A stretch of DNA of 8,211 nucleotides, from the NCBI GenBank assembly GCA_002347985.1, contig DDYM01000058.1, positions 1-8,211 of the forward strand, given 5' to 3'. Of this stretch, positions 1 to 6,859 are shown piece by piece. The notes beneath the pieces are model-generated. The model was not told the origin of the DNA. It searched no databases and saw only the letters and a list, made by a program, of their open reading frames with translations. Source of the DNA: Bacteroidetes bacterium UBA2234 (GTDB taxonomy: Bacteria; Bacteroidota; Bacteroidia; NS11-12g; UBA955). Each line of letters opens with the position of its first letter. The first letter of the stretch is position 1. The position numbers were made by a program, and so were the translations under genes.

Positions 1-1158
1 GCTTTTCACGCCGGCGCCTATTACGTTCAAGAGGCCAATAGCATGATCATCGGTGAATTGGTCAAGCGAATCATCAATAACTACGACGATGGTGCTGTGA
101 TACTCGACTTGTGTGCCTCGCCCGGAGGAAAAAGCACTCACGTTGCTTCTCATTTAAGACCCGGTGATTTGCTTGTTGCCAACGAAGTTATTTCTAGCAG
201 GTGCAATACTCTCATTGAAAATCTGTGTAAATGGGGTCAAGGAAATCATATTGTAACATCTGCTGATGCCAAGCAAATTGGGGAAATTCATGGTTTGTTC
301 CAAATAATAATTGCCGATATGCCCTGTAGCGGTGAAGGCATGTTTAGAAAAACCCCAGACGCCATTGAAGAATGGAGCCTAAGCAATGTTGACCTCTGTA
401 CGGACCGACAAAAACGAATTGCACATGATATTTGGCCAAGCCTGGCGGAAGGTGGAGTAATGATTTACAGCACCTGTACTTACAACCGCTGTGAGAATGA
501 AGACAACGTGAATTACATCGCCAATGAACTCGGTGCAAATATTATTGAATATGATTTTCCTGATTCTTTGGGAATATTTGAAATCGAGCCGGGTAAGTAT
601 AGAATGATGCCTTCTCAAACACAAGGTGAGGGTTTCTTTTTTGCGATTTTACAAAAGACTTCCAAAACGAGATTAAAATTACCAAAGGTTGCTCGGATTA
701 AGCCCAGTAAAAATCTCCCCGATTTTTTGCGTGGAAATTACTTTGGATATGAGTTACAAGATGGTTTAATGGTTGTAAAAAATGGAAAATGGAATGATTA
801 TTATTTCAATCTTCCCGCTTTATTGCCAGGCATAAAACAAACCGGAGTAAACGCTGGACAATTAAACAAAAATCAATGGAAAACTCATCCCGAATACGAT
901 TTGTTGGCTAAAAAACCTGTGAATTACCCGCTTTACAACTTAACTTTAGACGAAGCACTACAATATTATAAACGAGAATTCCTTTCCATTCGGATCGATC
1001 AAAAAGGCATCACGGGTCTGCGATGGAATTCTATTTCATTAGGCACAGCAAATGCCGTAAATACGGGATTTAACAATTTATGGCCGATGAATTGGCGCAT
1101 TTTACAAGGAAAAATTCAAGCCAACAGTGTGCTCGCTGAATCGCCAATTACGATTTAA
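1..1158 (+). CDS. rsmF: RsmF-like 16S rRNA (cytosine-C5)-methyltransferase, 5' end missing
   Basis: The enzyme methylates C5 of a cytosine in rRNA using S-adenosylmethionine (NOL1/NOP2/Sun family). The frame is open from base 1 and the first residues (FHAGAYYVQEANSM) are the family's conserved H-x-G-x-YY-x-QE segment, so the gene starts outside the window; the ATG at 43 lies inside this motif and is not the true start. Counting residues from base 1, the SAM-binding motif CASPGGK is at 38-44, motif IV DMPC at 106-109 and motif VI STCTYNRCENE at 157-167. In this family the motif VI Cys (159) is the nucleophile and the motif IV Cys (109) helps release the product. Residues from about 255 form the RsmF C-terminal region, ending in a PUA-like RNA-binding segment (LGTANAV...WPMNWRI). 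Roughly 80-110 N-terminal residues are missing compared with the family. The exact target base is inferred from the RsmF-like C-terminus, not shown. Its last 11 bases overlap the convergent gene. Confidence 0.93.
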   Translation, partial: AFHAGAYYVQEANSMIIGELVKRIINNYDDGAVILDLCASPGGKSTHVASHLRPGDLLVANEVISSRCNTLIENLCKWGQGNHIVTSADAKQIGEIHGLFQIIIADMPCSGEGMFRKTPDAIEEWSLSNVDLCTDRQKRIAHDIWPSLAEGGVMIYSTCTYNRCENEDNVNYIANELGANIIEYDFPDSLGIFEIEPGKYRMMPSQTQGEGFFFAILQKTSKTRLKLPKVARIKPSKNLPDFLRGNYFGYELQDGLMVVKNGKWNDYYFNLPALLPGIKQTGVNAGQLNKNQWKTHPEYDLLAKKPVNYPLYNLTLDEALQYYKREFLSIRIDQKGITGLRWNSISLGTANAVNTGFNNLWPMNWRILQGKIQANSVLAESPITI

Positions 1159-3166
1159 TCGCTTTGGGTTTTGTGCGCTTCAACCGATCAACATAATTCA
1201 TTTCTTTTTCGGTTAAAAATCTCCATTTGCCTCTGCCCAATTTCACTTTGTCGAATTCACCCAACAAAACGCGATCAAGTGCAGTTACTTCATATCCAAA
1301 GTGCTCAAACATCCTTCTCACGATTCGATTTCTTCCACTTTTGATTTCTATCCCTAATACATTCTCTTTTCCTTCTTCAACAAATCCACACTGTTCAAAC
1401 GCCATCATTCCATCTTCCAATTCAACACCTTCCACCAATTTCAACATGTGATCTTTACTTGGTTTTTTGTCCAATGTTGCTCGATACACCTTTTTAATTT
1501 CAAAACTCGGGTGCATTAATTTTTGCGACATTTCTCCATCGTTAGTAAGGAGTAATACCCCAGTGGTGTTGCGATCTAATCTTCCAATTGGATAAATACG
1601 CTCTTTTCCAGGCAAATCAATCAATTCCATCACCGTCTTTCTTCCCTCTGGATCATCTGTAGTTGTGATGTAACCCTTGGGCTTATTCATAATAATATAA
1701 ACCGGTTTCTCGGGTATCACCTTGCGATCTTCAACTTTAACGTTGTCTGATGGACGGATTTTCGTACCCAACTCTGTTACTACCTCTCCATTGACTTTGA
1801 CTAAACCCTGTGTTATGAGGTCGTCGGCTTCTCTACGTGAACAAATTCCACTATTCGCAATATATCGGTTGAGCCTTATTTCATCACTTTTGGCATGACT
1901 TGCACTCTTTTCCAGATTGTTTACTACCCGATTAAATTCTCTTTTACTGCCTTTAAAACCGATGGGGGTATCTGCTTTATCCGCTTTTGGAATACCAAAT
2001 GTTTTGGGTTTTTCGTCGTCAGAATAATGTGTTTTTTTTTGTTCTGGCCCTTCGTTGTATTCTCTCTTTGGCGCAATGGGCTCGGAACCGATGGGTTTAA
2101 ATTTAGATAAACCTGCACCTGGCGCTACTTTTGGCTTATTAAACTTTTCTGCCGATTCAAAAGTTTCAGATCTCTCAGTTCTCGGTTTGTCAAATTTCTT
2201 TTCATCCCTGTCAAACCTTGGCTTGGTATTTTCTCTGTCTACTCCCCCAAACTTCGGTCTGTCCGATCCTCTGTCTGAACCACCAAATTTTGGACGTTCA
2301 GTTCCACGATCCCTTGGTCCAAATGAAGGTTTGTCTCCTCCTCTATTTACGCTGCCAAATCGATTATTATCTCCGAATTTTGAATTGTCATTTCCCTTAT
2401 AACTAGATGAGGGTCTCGGTTTGTCAAATCCACCATCTCTCGTGAACTTAGGCTTGTCCCCGCCCCTTGGTTCAAATCCTTTTTCTGAACCACCAAATCT
2501 GGGCCTATCACTCCTGTCACCCGCGAACCTTGGGTTTCCATTTCTATCGCCGCCGGTAAAACCTTCACCAGGTTTTTTAAATGATCCTCTCGGGCTATTG
2601 CCAAATGGGGCCCTACTTTTATCATTAAAACTTCTTGAATTATTTCCAAATTTGGGTCTTTCTCCACCTTTGTTGTCTCCACCAAAAGCTGGTCTATCGC
2701 CTCTTTCCCCAAATTTACGCTCTCCACCAAATTTCGGCTTGTCGCCTCCTCGGTCATTCCCGAATTTGGGTCTTTCTCCCGGCCTGTTATCACCGCCAAA
2801 CCTAGGCTTATCTGACCTGTCACTAAATCTCTTTTCGGTCCCAAATTTGGGGCGCTCACTCCTGTCACCACCTTTGCTTTCGCCACCAAATCTTGACCTA
2901 TCTCCACCCCTGTTGTCTGATCCAAACTTTGGTCGTTCAGCTCTGTTTTCTCCAGAAGAAAAACGAGGGCGTTCATTTATATCCCTTCCTCTAGATTCGA
3001 ATCTTGGCTTATCGGCCCCAGACGAACTTGATTTATTTTCTGTAAAAAATTTCGTTTTTTTCGCTTCTGACTTGTCCGCGTCTACTTTTCGGTTGCGTTT
3101 TTCCCCTGGAAGTCGGTTTTGAAACTTTTTACCATTGCCTTGTTCTTTCTTTGGAGAGTTTGCCAT
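1148..3166 (-). CDS. rluB: RsuA/RluB-family rRNA pseudouridine synthase with long GRF-rich N-terminal extension
   Basis: The enzyme isomerises a uridine in rRNA to pseudouridine. The 672-residue protein has two parts. Residues 1-425 are low-complexity and hydrophilic, with about 20 degenerate copies of [DE][RK]P[KR]FGG and several RGG triplets (51-320), then a Lys-rich linker. Residues ~429-475 are an S4 RNA-binding domain (IRLNRYIANSGICSRREAD). The catalytic domain follows, with the signature GRLDRNTTGVLLLTNDG at 528-544 (catalytic Asp531) and the C-terminal NRIVRRMFEHFG at 613-624. E. coli RluB/RsuA are 230-290 residues, so the catalytic core is normal and the extension is extra. Such Arg/Gly-rich extensions occur in Bacteroidota homologues (established); here they may bind RNA (inference). 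The ATG at 3166 suits a TAnnTTTG box about 20 bases upstream. The family is certain, but RluB (23S) versus RsuA or RluE/F specificity cannot be settled here, so the symbol is tentative. Confidence 0.93.
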   Translation of the reverse strand: MANSPKKEQGNGKKFQNRLPGEKRNRKVDADKSEAKKTKFFTENKSSSSGADKPRFESRGRDINERPRFSSGENRAERPKFGSDNRGGDRSRFGGESKGGDRSERPKFGTEKRFSDRSDKPRFGGDNRPGERPKFGNDRGGDKPKFGGERKFGERGDRPAFGGDNKGGERPKFGNNSRSFNDKSRAPFGNSPRGSFKKPGEGFTGGDRNGNPRFAGDRSDRPRFGGSEKGFEPRGGDKPKFTRDGGFDKPRPSSSYKGNDNSKFGDNNRFGSVNRGGDKPSFGPRDRGTERPKFGGSDRGSDRPKFGGVDRENTKPRFDRDEKKFDKPRTERSETFESAEKFNKPKVAPGAGLSKFKPIGSEPIAPKREYNEGPEQKKTHYSDDEKPKTFGIPKADKADTPIGFKGSKREFNRVVNNLEKSASHAKSDEIRLNRYIANSGICSRREADDLITQGLVKVNGEVVTELGTKIRPSDNVKVEDRKVIPEKPVYIIMNKPKGYITTTDDPEGRKTVMELIDLPGKERIYPIGRLDRNTTGVLLLTNDGEMSQKLMHPSFEIKKVYRATLDKKPSKDHMLKLVEGVELEDGMMAFEQCGFVEEGKENVLGIEIKSGRNRIVRRMFEHFGYEVTALDRVLLGEFDKVKLGRGKWRFLTEKEMNYVDRLKRTKPKAIKS
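2207..3016 (-). repeat. degenerate DRPKFGG-type repeat tract inside the pseudouridine synthase gene
   Basis: This stretch encodes residues 51-320 of the pseudouridine synthase. Units such as ERPKFGS, DKPRFGG, DRPAFGG, DKPKFGG and DRPRFGG recur every 10-16 residues, about 20 times, separated by Asn/Arg/Gly/Asp/Ser linkers including RGGD. The unit spacing is irregular and codons vary between copies, so this is an old diverged protein repeat, not a fresh DNA tandem array. Its composition keeps several other frames open on both strands, which produces long false ORFs. Confidence 0.85.
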
Positions 3167-3188
3167 AATTCAATGTTGATTTACTCTG

Positions 3189-3196
3189 CAAAGGTA
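3189..3196 (-). promoter_or_regulatory. candidate Bacteroidota -7 box for the pseudouridine synthase gene
   Basis: Read on the minus strand the bases are TACCTTTG, an exact match to the Bacteroidota -7 consensus TAnnTTTG. It lies in the 55-base gap between the zinc-ribbon gene and the pseudouridine synthase start at 3166, and would give a leader of roughly 15-20 bases. No convincing -33 TTG sits at the usual distance, so the synthase could also be read through from the upstream gene. Confidence 0.4.
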
Positions 3197-3221
3197 GTGT
3201 AAAATCGGAGGATGCCCTTGT

Positions 3222-3653
3222 TTACAAATATGTTCCTGGGTATTTGGCTATGTGTATGTAACCATCTGATCCGGGATAATAACCAAAATCATAGCAATAT
3301 TTGTAGGAAATGCCCTTGTTCGTGTCAACCAGGTGGGTATAAAAATTAAAAACAAAACCCTTGTTTTCTAATTTCATTTTTGGAACTGTTTTATCCTCTG
3401 ATTGCTCAAAACAGTCTTTTAAAATTCGTCGGTTTTTACTCAGTAGGTTATTTATTGTTTTTTGAGGTGTACTTGCCACCTTGTTTTTTTTATTGTGGTG
3501 TGCACTTCTACAGGCGTCATTACAAAATTTCTTGTCGGATCGACCCTTAATTTTATCGCCACATTCTAGACAAATTGGCTTTTCAGTAATCATTTTTTCC
3601 ATAGCTTTTTGGGCTAAAACAACAATTAAGGGATTATCCCCCAAAACAGTCAT
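3222..3653 (-). CDS. small zinc-ribbon/treble-clef-like protein of unknown function
   Basis: I do not recognise a characterised function. The clear feature is a four-Cys cluster, CLECG at 28-32 and FCNDACR at 43-49 (C28-x2-C31-x12-C44-x3-C48), joined by KIKGRSDKK and followed by HH at 52-53. It is a probable zinc-binding fold resembling the DUF2116-type Zn-ribbon proteins seen in Bacteroidota. A basic Lys/Asn linker (53-75) follows, then an aromatic-rich C-terminus (FVFNFYTHLV, YKYCYDFGYYPGSDGY). There is no signal peptide or membrane segment, so it is presumably cytoplasmic. The ATG at 3653 gives 143 residues, but residues 1-17 look unlike family starts and have no ribosome-binding site; Met18 (ATG at 3602) or Met21 (ATG at 3593), a few residues before the Cys cluster, are more plausible. 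It lies 55 bases upstream of the pseudouridine synthase on the same strand, a possible two-gene unit. The gene looks real; its role is unknown. Confidence 0.75.
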   Translation of the reverse strand: MTVLGDNPLIVVLAQKAMEKMITEKPICLECGDKIKGRSDKKFCNDACRSAHHNKKNKVASTPQKTINNLLSKNRRILKDCFEQSEDKTVPKMKLENKGFVFNFYTHLVDTNKGISYKYCYDFGYYPGSDGYIHIAKYPGTYL

Positions 3654-3718
3654 GTGTGATTAAACGTATAAAAACGAATAGAGTCGATTAATCTCCGATT
3701 AGTGGGTTTTTACGATGC

Positions 3719-3726
3719 TACTTTTG
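3719..3726 (+). promoter_or_regulatory. candidate -7 box upstream of ssb
   Basis: TACTTTTG fits the Bacteroidota -7 consensus TAnnTTTG and lies in the 167-base spacer between the divergent zinc-ribbon and ssb genes. It would give an ssb leader of about 85-90 bases. A short inverted repeat (TTGAAT-tgtg-ATTCAA, 3724-3739) overlaps its downstream end and could be an operator or chance. No clear -33 TTG is present, so the call is weak. Confidence 0.3.
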
Positions 3727-3820
3727 AATTGTGATTCAATCAAAACACCGAAGGCCAAGGTGATAGATTAATGATCAAAAGTTAAAAAGAATATATAAAG
3801 TAATTGACGAGAAAAGAGTT

Positions 3821-4213
3821 ATGAAAAATTTATTGAATTCCGTAAGGTTAATTGGAAACGTGGGTGGAAACCCTGAAGTAAGAGAGTTTGAAGGCGGGAA
3901 AAAGCTCGCAAAGCTAAATTTGGCTACCAATGAAAGGGTTACATTGGGCACAGGCACGGTAGTTGAAAACACCCAGTGGCATCGTTTGGTGGCCTGGGGC
4001 GGCGTTGCGACCTTGATGGAAAGAATGGTGAAGAAAGGCTGCAAACTCATGATTGAAGGGCGTTTACAACATCGATCTTATTTGGGGGCTGATGGTTCGA
4101 AGAGAGAGAAGTCAGAAGTTGTTGTAAAAAACATCTTATTGATTGAAGCGAAGGGAAAAACCGTTTTGTTCACTGAAACAGAATCGATCGAACAAAACCC
4201 CGTTTTAGATTAG
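3821..4213 (+). CDS. ssb: single-stranded DNA-binding protein (short SSB, no acidic tip)
   Basis: The protein binds single-stranded DNA through an OB fold and acts in replication, repair or recombination in the cytoplasm. Its 130 residues are almost all OB domain: NSVRLIGNVGGNPEVREF near the start (6-23), LNLATNE (32-38), the conserved NTQWHRLVAWG strand (47-57), and KGCKLMIEGRL (68-78) followed by a strand pair. After about residue 110 there is only a brief tail ending IEQNPVLD. Housekeeping SSBs are usually 150-180 residues, with a flexible linker and a C-terminal acidic tip ending in DDIPF or similar that recruits partner proteins; that tip is absent here. This suggests a paralogue or accessory SSB rather than the main one (inference). 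The ATG at 3821 follows a purine-rich GAGAAAAGAG. A terminator after the stop makes it probably monocistronic. Confidence 0.92.
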   Translation: MKNLLNSVRLIGNVGGNPEVREFEGGKKLAKLNLATNERVTLGTGTVVENTQWHRLVAWGGVATLMERMVKKGCKLMIEGRLQHRSYLGADGSKREKSEVVVKNILLIEAKGKTVLFTETESIEQNPVLD

Positions 4214-4216
4214 CCC

Positions 4217-4230
4217 ACACTGTACAGTGT
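4217..4230. promoter_or_regulatory. perfect 14-base palindrome ACACTGTACAGTGT
   Basis: The sequence equals its own reverse complement over 14 bases with no spacer. It begins three bases after the ssb stop and ends where the terminator stem starts. Spacer-less palindromes of this size fit a dimeric DNA-binding protein site, but the position behind a gene and beside a terminator also allows a role in transcript-end structure. Function unknown. Confidence 0.4.
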
Positions 4231-4266
4231 AACGCCTTGTTGGTAAACACCAACAAGGCGTTTTTT
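4231..4266 (+). terminator. Rho-independent terminator after ssb
   Basis: AACGCCTTGTTGGT pairs perfectly with ACCAACAAGGCGTT across a four-base AAAC loop, giving a 14-base-pair stem (12 without the A-T end pairs). Six T residues run from 4261 to 4266. It ends the ssb transcript and separates it from the M16 peptidase genes that start 31 bases further on. Confidence 0.92.
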
Positions 4267-4297
4267 ATCAGCCCTTGAAAAGGAATAAATTTGTATT

Positions 4298-5542
4298 GTG
4301 TATTCATACAATCAATTCATTTTAAAAAATGGGCTTCGCGTTATTCATCTTGAGGATAAAACACGAACCACTATCGTTTTAAATACTCTGTATAATGTTG
4401 GCGCAAGGGATGAAAATCAAAATCGAACGGGTTTTGCTCACCTTTTTGAGCACCTTATGTTCTCTGGGTCAAAAAACGTAGCCATATTCGACAAAGAAGT
4501 AGAGGAAGCCGGGGGACAAAACAACGCCTTTACCAACAATGAGATTACCAATTATTATTTGGTCATGCCTAATGAAAATGCGGAAACAGCATTTTGGCTT
4601 GAAAGCGATCGAATGTTGGCGCTAAATATCAATGAAAAATCTCTTTCCGTGCAACAAGGTGTTGTTGTAGAGGAATTTAAACAGCGCTGTTTCAATGCAC
4701 CTTTTGGATTGCTTTGGCATCACGTTCGATCACTCGTTTATAAAGAAAGCCCATATCGCTGGCCAACCATTGGTTTGAATTTTCATCATGTAGAGGAAGC
4801 AAAAATTGAGGATGTTCAAGCCTTCTACGATACTTACTATTGTCCTCAAAACGCAATTGTCTCTGTGGTGGGTGATATTTCACTCGACGAAACAAAGGCG
4901 CTGTCTGATAAATGGTTTGGTGGAATTGTAAAAGATGCGCTACCAAACACAAATCAATACATCGACGAGCCCGTTCAAACAGAACGTCGTTTTTTAGAAG
5001 CAGAGGATCTAAGTCCAAATCCAGCTGTGTTTTTGGTATGGCGCGGTCCCTTTTTTAATGATCCAAAATCATTACACTTGGAAATGTTCTCAGAAGTGTT
5101 GGGCGGCTCGGACGTTTCTCCACTTCAAATGGAATTGGTAAAAAACAAAAAGCTCTTTAATTCATCGGAGTGCTTTTACTTGCGCGGACTTGGAGAGGGC
5201 TTGTTTTTGCTTTACGGAATCTTAAACCCCAACGTTTCACATGCCGAAGGAGAACAAGCATTACTTGAGATTATTCAAACAGTATTAATACCAACTGATG
5301 ATATTTCTTTCGCATTTGAAGGCGTCAAAAATCGACACGTAACAAACTTGCTTTTTGAGGCCACTCAACCCATGCAATTGGCACAAAAACTTTGTTATTA
5401 CGCCAATGCTGGCGACATCGAACAAATCAACAAAGAACCCAATACAATAGAGGGGCTTACTCTCCAAGAAGTCATGACAACCGCATCGGCAACACTAAAA
5501 GAAAATACTGTGTCTGTGATTTATTACCACCCTAAAAAATGA
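4298..5542 (+). CDS. M16-family zinc metallopeptidase, catalytic subunit
   Basis: The protein is predicted to hydrolyse peptides within a clam-shell chamber formed with its partner. Its 414 residues match one M16B subunit of two related domains. The inverted zinc motif HLFEH is at 48-52 (His48 and His52 ligands, Glu51 catalytic base), and the third ligand is the Glu in VVVEE, most likely Glu126. Bacteroidota-typical segments follow: EEFKQRCFNAPFG (125-137) and YRWPTIG. The C-terminal half lacks the R-x6-Y pair that completes the active site, which the next gene supplies. The start is GTG at 4298, the only start in frame that gives the family's N-terminus (YNQFILKNGLRVI); a purine-rich AAAAGGA lies about 13 bases upstream. 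TAAATTTG at 4286-4293 also resembles a -7 box but is very close to the start. No signal peptide is visible, so it is presumably cytoplasmic. Its stop overlaps the next start as ATGA. Confidence 0.94.
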   Translation: MYSYNQFILKNGLRVIHLEDKTRTTIVLNTLYNVGARDENQNRTGFAHLFEHLMFSGSKNVAIFDKEVEEAGGQNNAFTNNEITNYYLVMPNENAETAFWLESDRMLALNINEKSLSVQQGVVVEEFKQRCFNAPFGLLWHHVRSLVYKESPYRWPTIGLNFHHVEEAKIEDVQAFYDTYYCPQNAIVSVVGDISLDETKALSDKWFGGIVKDALPNTNQYIDEPVQTERRFLEAEDLSPNPAVFLVWRGPFFNDPKSLHLEMFSEVLGGSDVSPLQMELVKNKKLFNSSECFYLRGLGEGLFLLYGILNPNVSHAEGEQALLEIIQTVLIPTDDISFAFEGVKNRHVTNLLFEATQPMQLAQKLCYYANAGDIEQINKEPNTIEGLTLQEVMTTASATLKENTVSVIYYHPKK

Positions 5543-6849
5543 ACGATTCATTCAGAGCAACAAGGCCTCAAGCGAAAACGATAGAGTCGTTGGCATTAAA
5601 TAAAATTGTGATTGACCAACTTAAATCTGGTCATCCCATATTTCGTGGCGAACCCAGCTCTGTTGGTGTGGTTCGTGTGGAGTTGTTTTGGCCAACCGGC
5701 ACAAGGCAACAAGCCAAACCATATCAAGCATCATTGGCCTTGGATCTGATACTTTCAGGAGACGATTCGCATTCTGAATATGATATTGTTCGATACCTGG
5801 ACCACCTAGGGGCGAATCATAGCACCGACACAAATTTATTGGGATCTTCTTTGGTTTTCCGCTGTGGCCAAAAGCACTTAAAGGACGTTTCCAATTGGAT
5901 TTTTAAACACATTGCATCGGCTAATTATCCCGTTGCAGAGTTCGAAAATGCCGTAATGATCCGTCGCGGATCCTTGGAGAGACAACAACAAACACCCAAA
6001 TATTGGTCTAATCGACTAGCATTAGAAAACCTCTACGGAAAATCACATGTACTGGGGTCTCATGGTGATTTGAATGATTATCAAAGCATTACACGTTCTG
6101 ATTTAATCGAGTTCAAAACAAAAAACCTCCACCTTGGTGGATTAATGTTGTTTATTTCTGGCGATTACGATGATGAGACGGTATCTCACTTAGAAGAACT
6201 GCTCGTAGAATTCCCGAGCACCGGGTTTGATATATCATACGATGAATCAGAATCGATACCTGACAAAAACGAAAGTCCATCATTTGGTAAATCATTGATT
6301 AAACACCCCGTTGAAAACACAACACAAGTTAGTCTACAAATGGTTACTCATATAGTACCCAAAGACCTGAGAGAAAGGCACTGCCTTACCCTACTAAATC
6401 TGGTGCTCGGGGGGTATTTTGGGTCGCGTTTGATGCAAATTTTAAGAGAAGAAAAAGGATTAACATATGGGATTGGGTCTTATTTTCGGCCGGCATTCCA
6501 AAATTACACCTGGACCATTTCTGGTGAATTAAACAGCAATTACATCAATGAATCATTGGCCTGCATTGAAGAAATATTCGACTCATTGAAACAAAACAAA
6601 ATCACAGAAGAGGAACTCTACAAGATCAAACAGTATTACGCAGGACAATTCAGAAGTGGTTTTGACGGTCCGTTTGCTATGAACTCCAAAGTACAACATC
6701 TGATTTACCGTAATTTACCGAACGACTATTATAATTCCGTATTACCAGAAATATGGTCGATTACGGCTGAGGAAATTCTGACCGCCGCGAACAATTATTT
6801 ACACGCAACATCGTTTATAACAGTACTTTCCGGAAACACCAACAGTTGA
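5539..6849 (+). CDS. M16-family peptidase partner subunit, zinc site lost
   Basis: This is the non-catalytic half of a heterodimeric M16B peptidase (family knowledge; pairing inferred from gene order). Its 436 residues keep the two-domain fold, but the stretch aligning with HLFEH reads SLALD (65-69), so both His ligands and the catalytic Glu are gone. The C-terminal domain has the intact R-x6-Y signature in LREEKGLTYGIGSYF (Arg303, Tyr310), preceded by LGGYFGSRL, residues that in such dimers hold substrate in the partner's active site. An extra acidic loop, about 230-250, carries many Asp, Glu and Ser residues. The ATG overlaps the previous stop by four bases, so translational coupling and 1:1 synthesis are likely. 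No signal peptide is present. It could be called an inactive peptidase on its own, but loss of exactly the zinc residues with retention of Arg/Tyr is the normal pattern for this subunit type, not decay. Confidence 0.93.
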   Translation: MNDSFRATRPQAKTIESLALNKIVIDQLKSGHPIFRGEPSSVGVVRVELFWPTGTRQQAKPYQASLALDLILSGDDSHSEYDIVRYLDHLGANHSTDTNLLGSSLVFRCGQKHLKDVSNWIFKHIASANYPVAEFENAVMIRRGSLERQQQTPKYWSNRLALENLYGKSHVLGSHGDLNDYQSITRSDLIEFKTKNLHLGGLMLFISGDYDDETVSHLEELLVEFPSTGFDISYDESESIPDKNESPSFGKSLIKHPVENTTQVSLQMVTHIVPKDLRERHCLTLLNLVLGGYFGSRLMQILREEKGLTYGIGSYFRPAFQNYTWTISGELNSNYINESLACIEEIFDSLKQNKITEEELYKIKQYYAGQFRSGFDGPFAMNSKVQHLIYRNLPNDYYNSVLPEIWSITAEEILTAANNYLHATSFITVLSGNTNS

Positions 6850-6859
6850 AAGATCCCGC

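Noticed and set aside
1924..2118. 64-residue minus-strand frame around the A9 run, considered as a frameshift product
   Set aside because: It is an alternate frame of the pseudouridine synthase linker with no domain. The main frame is intact through S4 and the catalytic Asp, so no sequencing frameshift is needed.
2347..2976. 209-residue minus-strand open frame
   Set aside because: It is a frame-shifted reading of the same repeat tract as the pseudouridine synthase; the low-complexity codon bias keeps it open.
2421..3122. 233-residue open frame on the plus strand, rich in Leu, Pro and Ser (repeating NLGLSPPL)
   Set aside because: It lies wholly antisense to the repeat tract of the pseudouridine synthase, and its periodicity mirrors the DRPKFGG codons. 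There is no independent start signal or recognisable domain.
3775..4050. 91-residue minus-strand open frame opposite ssb
   Set aside because: It is antisense to the well-supported OB-fold coding region and has no conserved features.
5539..6849. Second M16 gene as a decaying pseudogene because HxxEH is missing
   Set aside because: The full length, intact C-terminal Arg/Tyr signature and coupled start with the catalytic gene match the functional non-catalytic subunit type.
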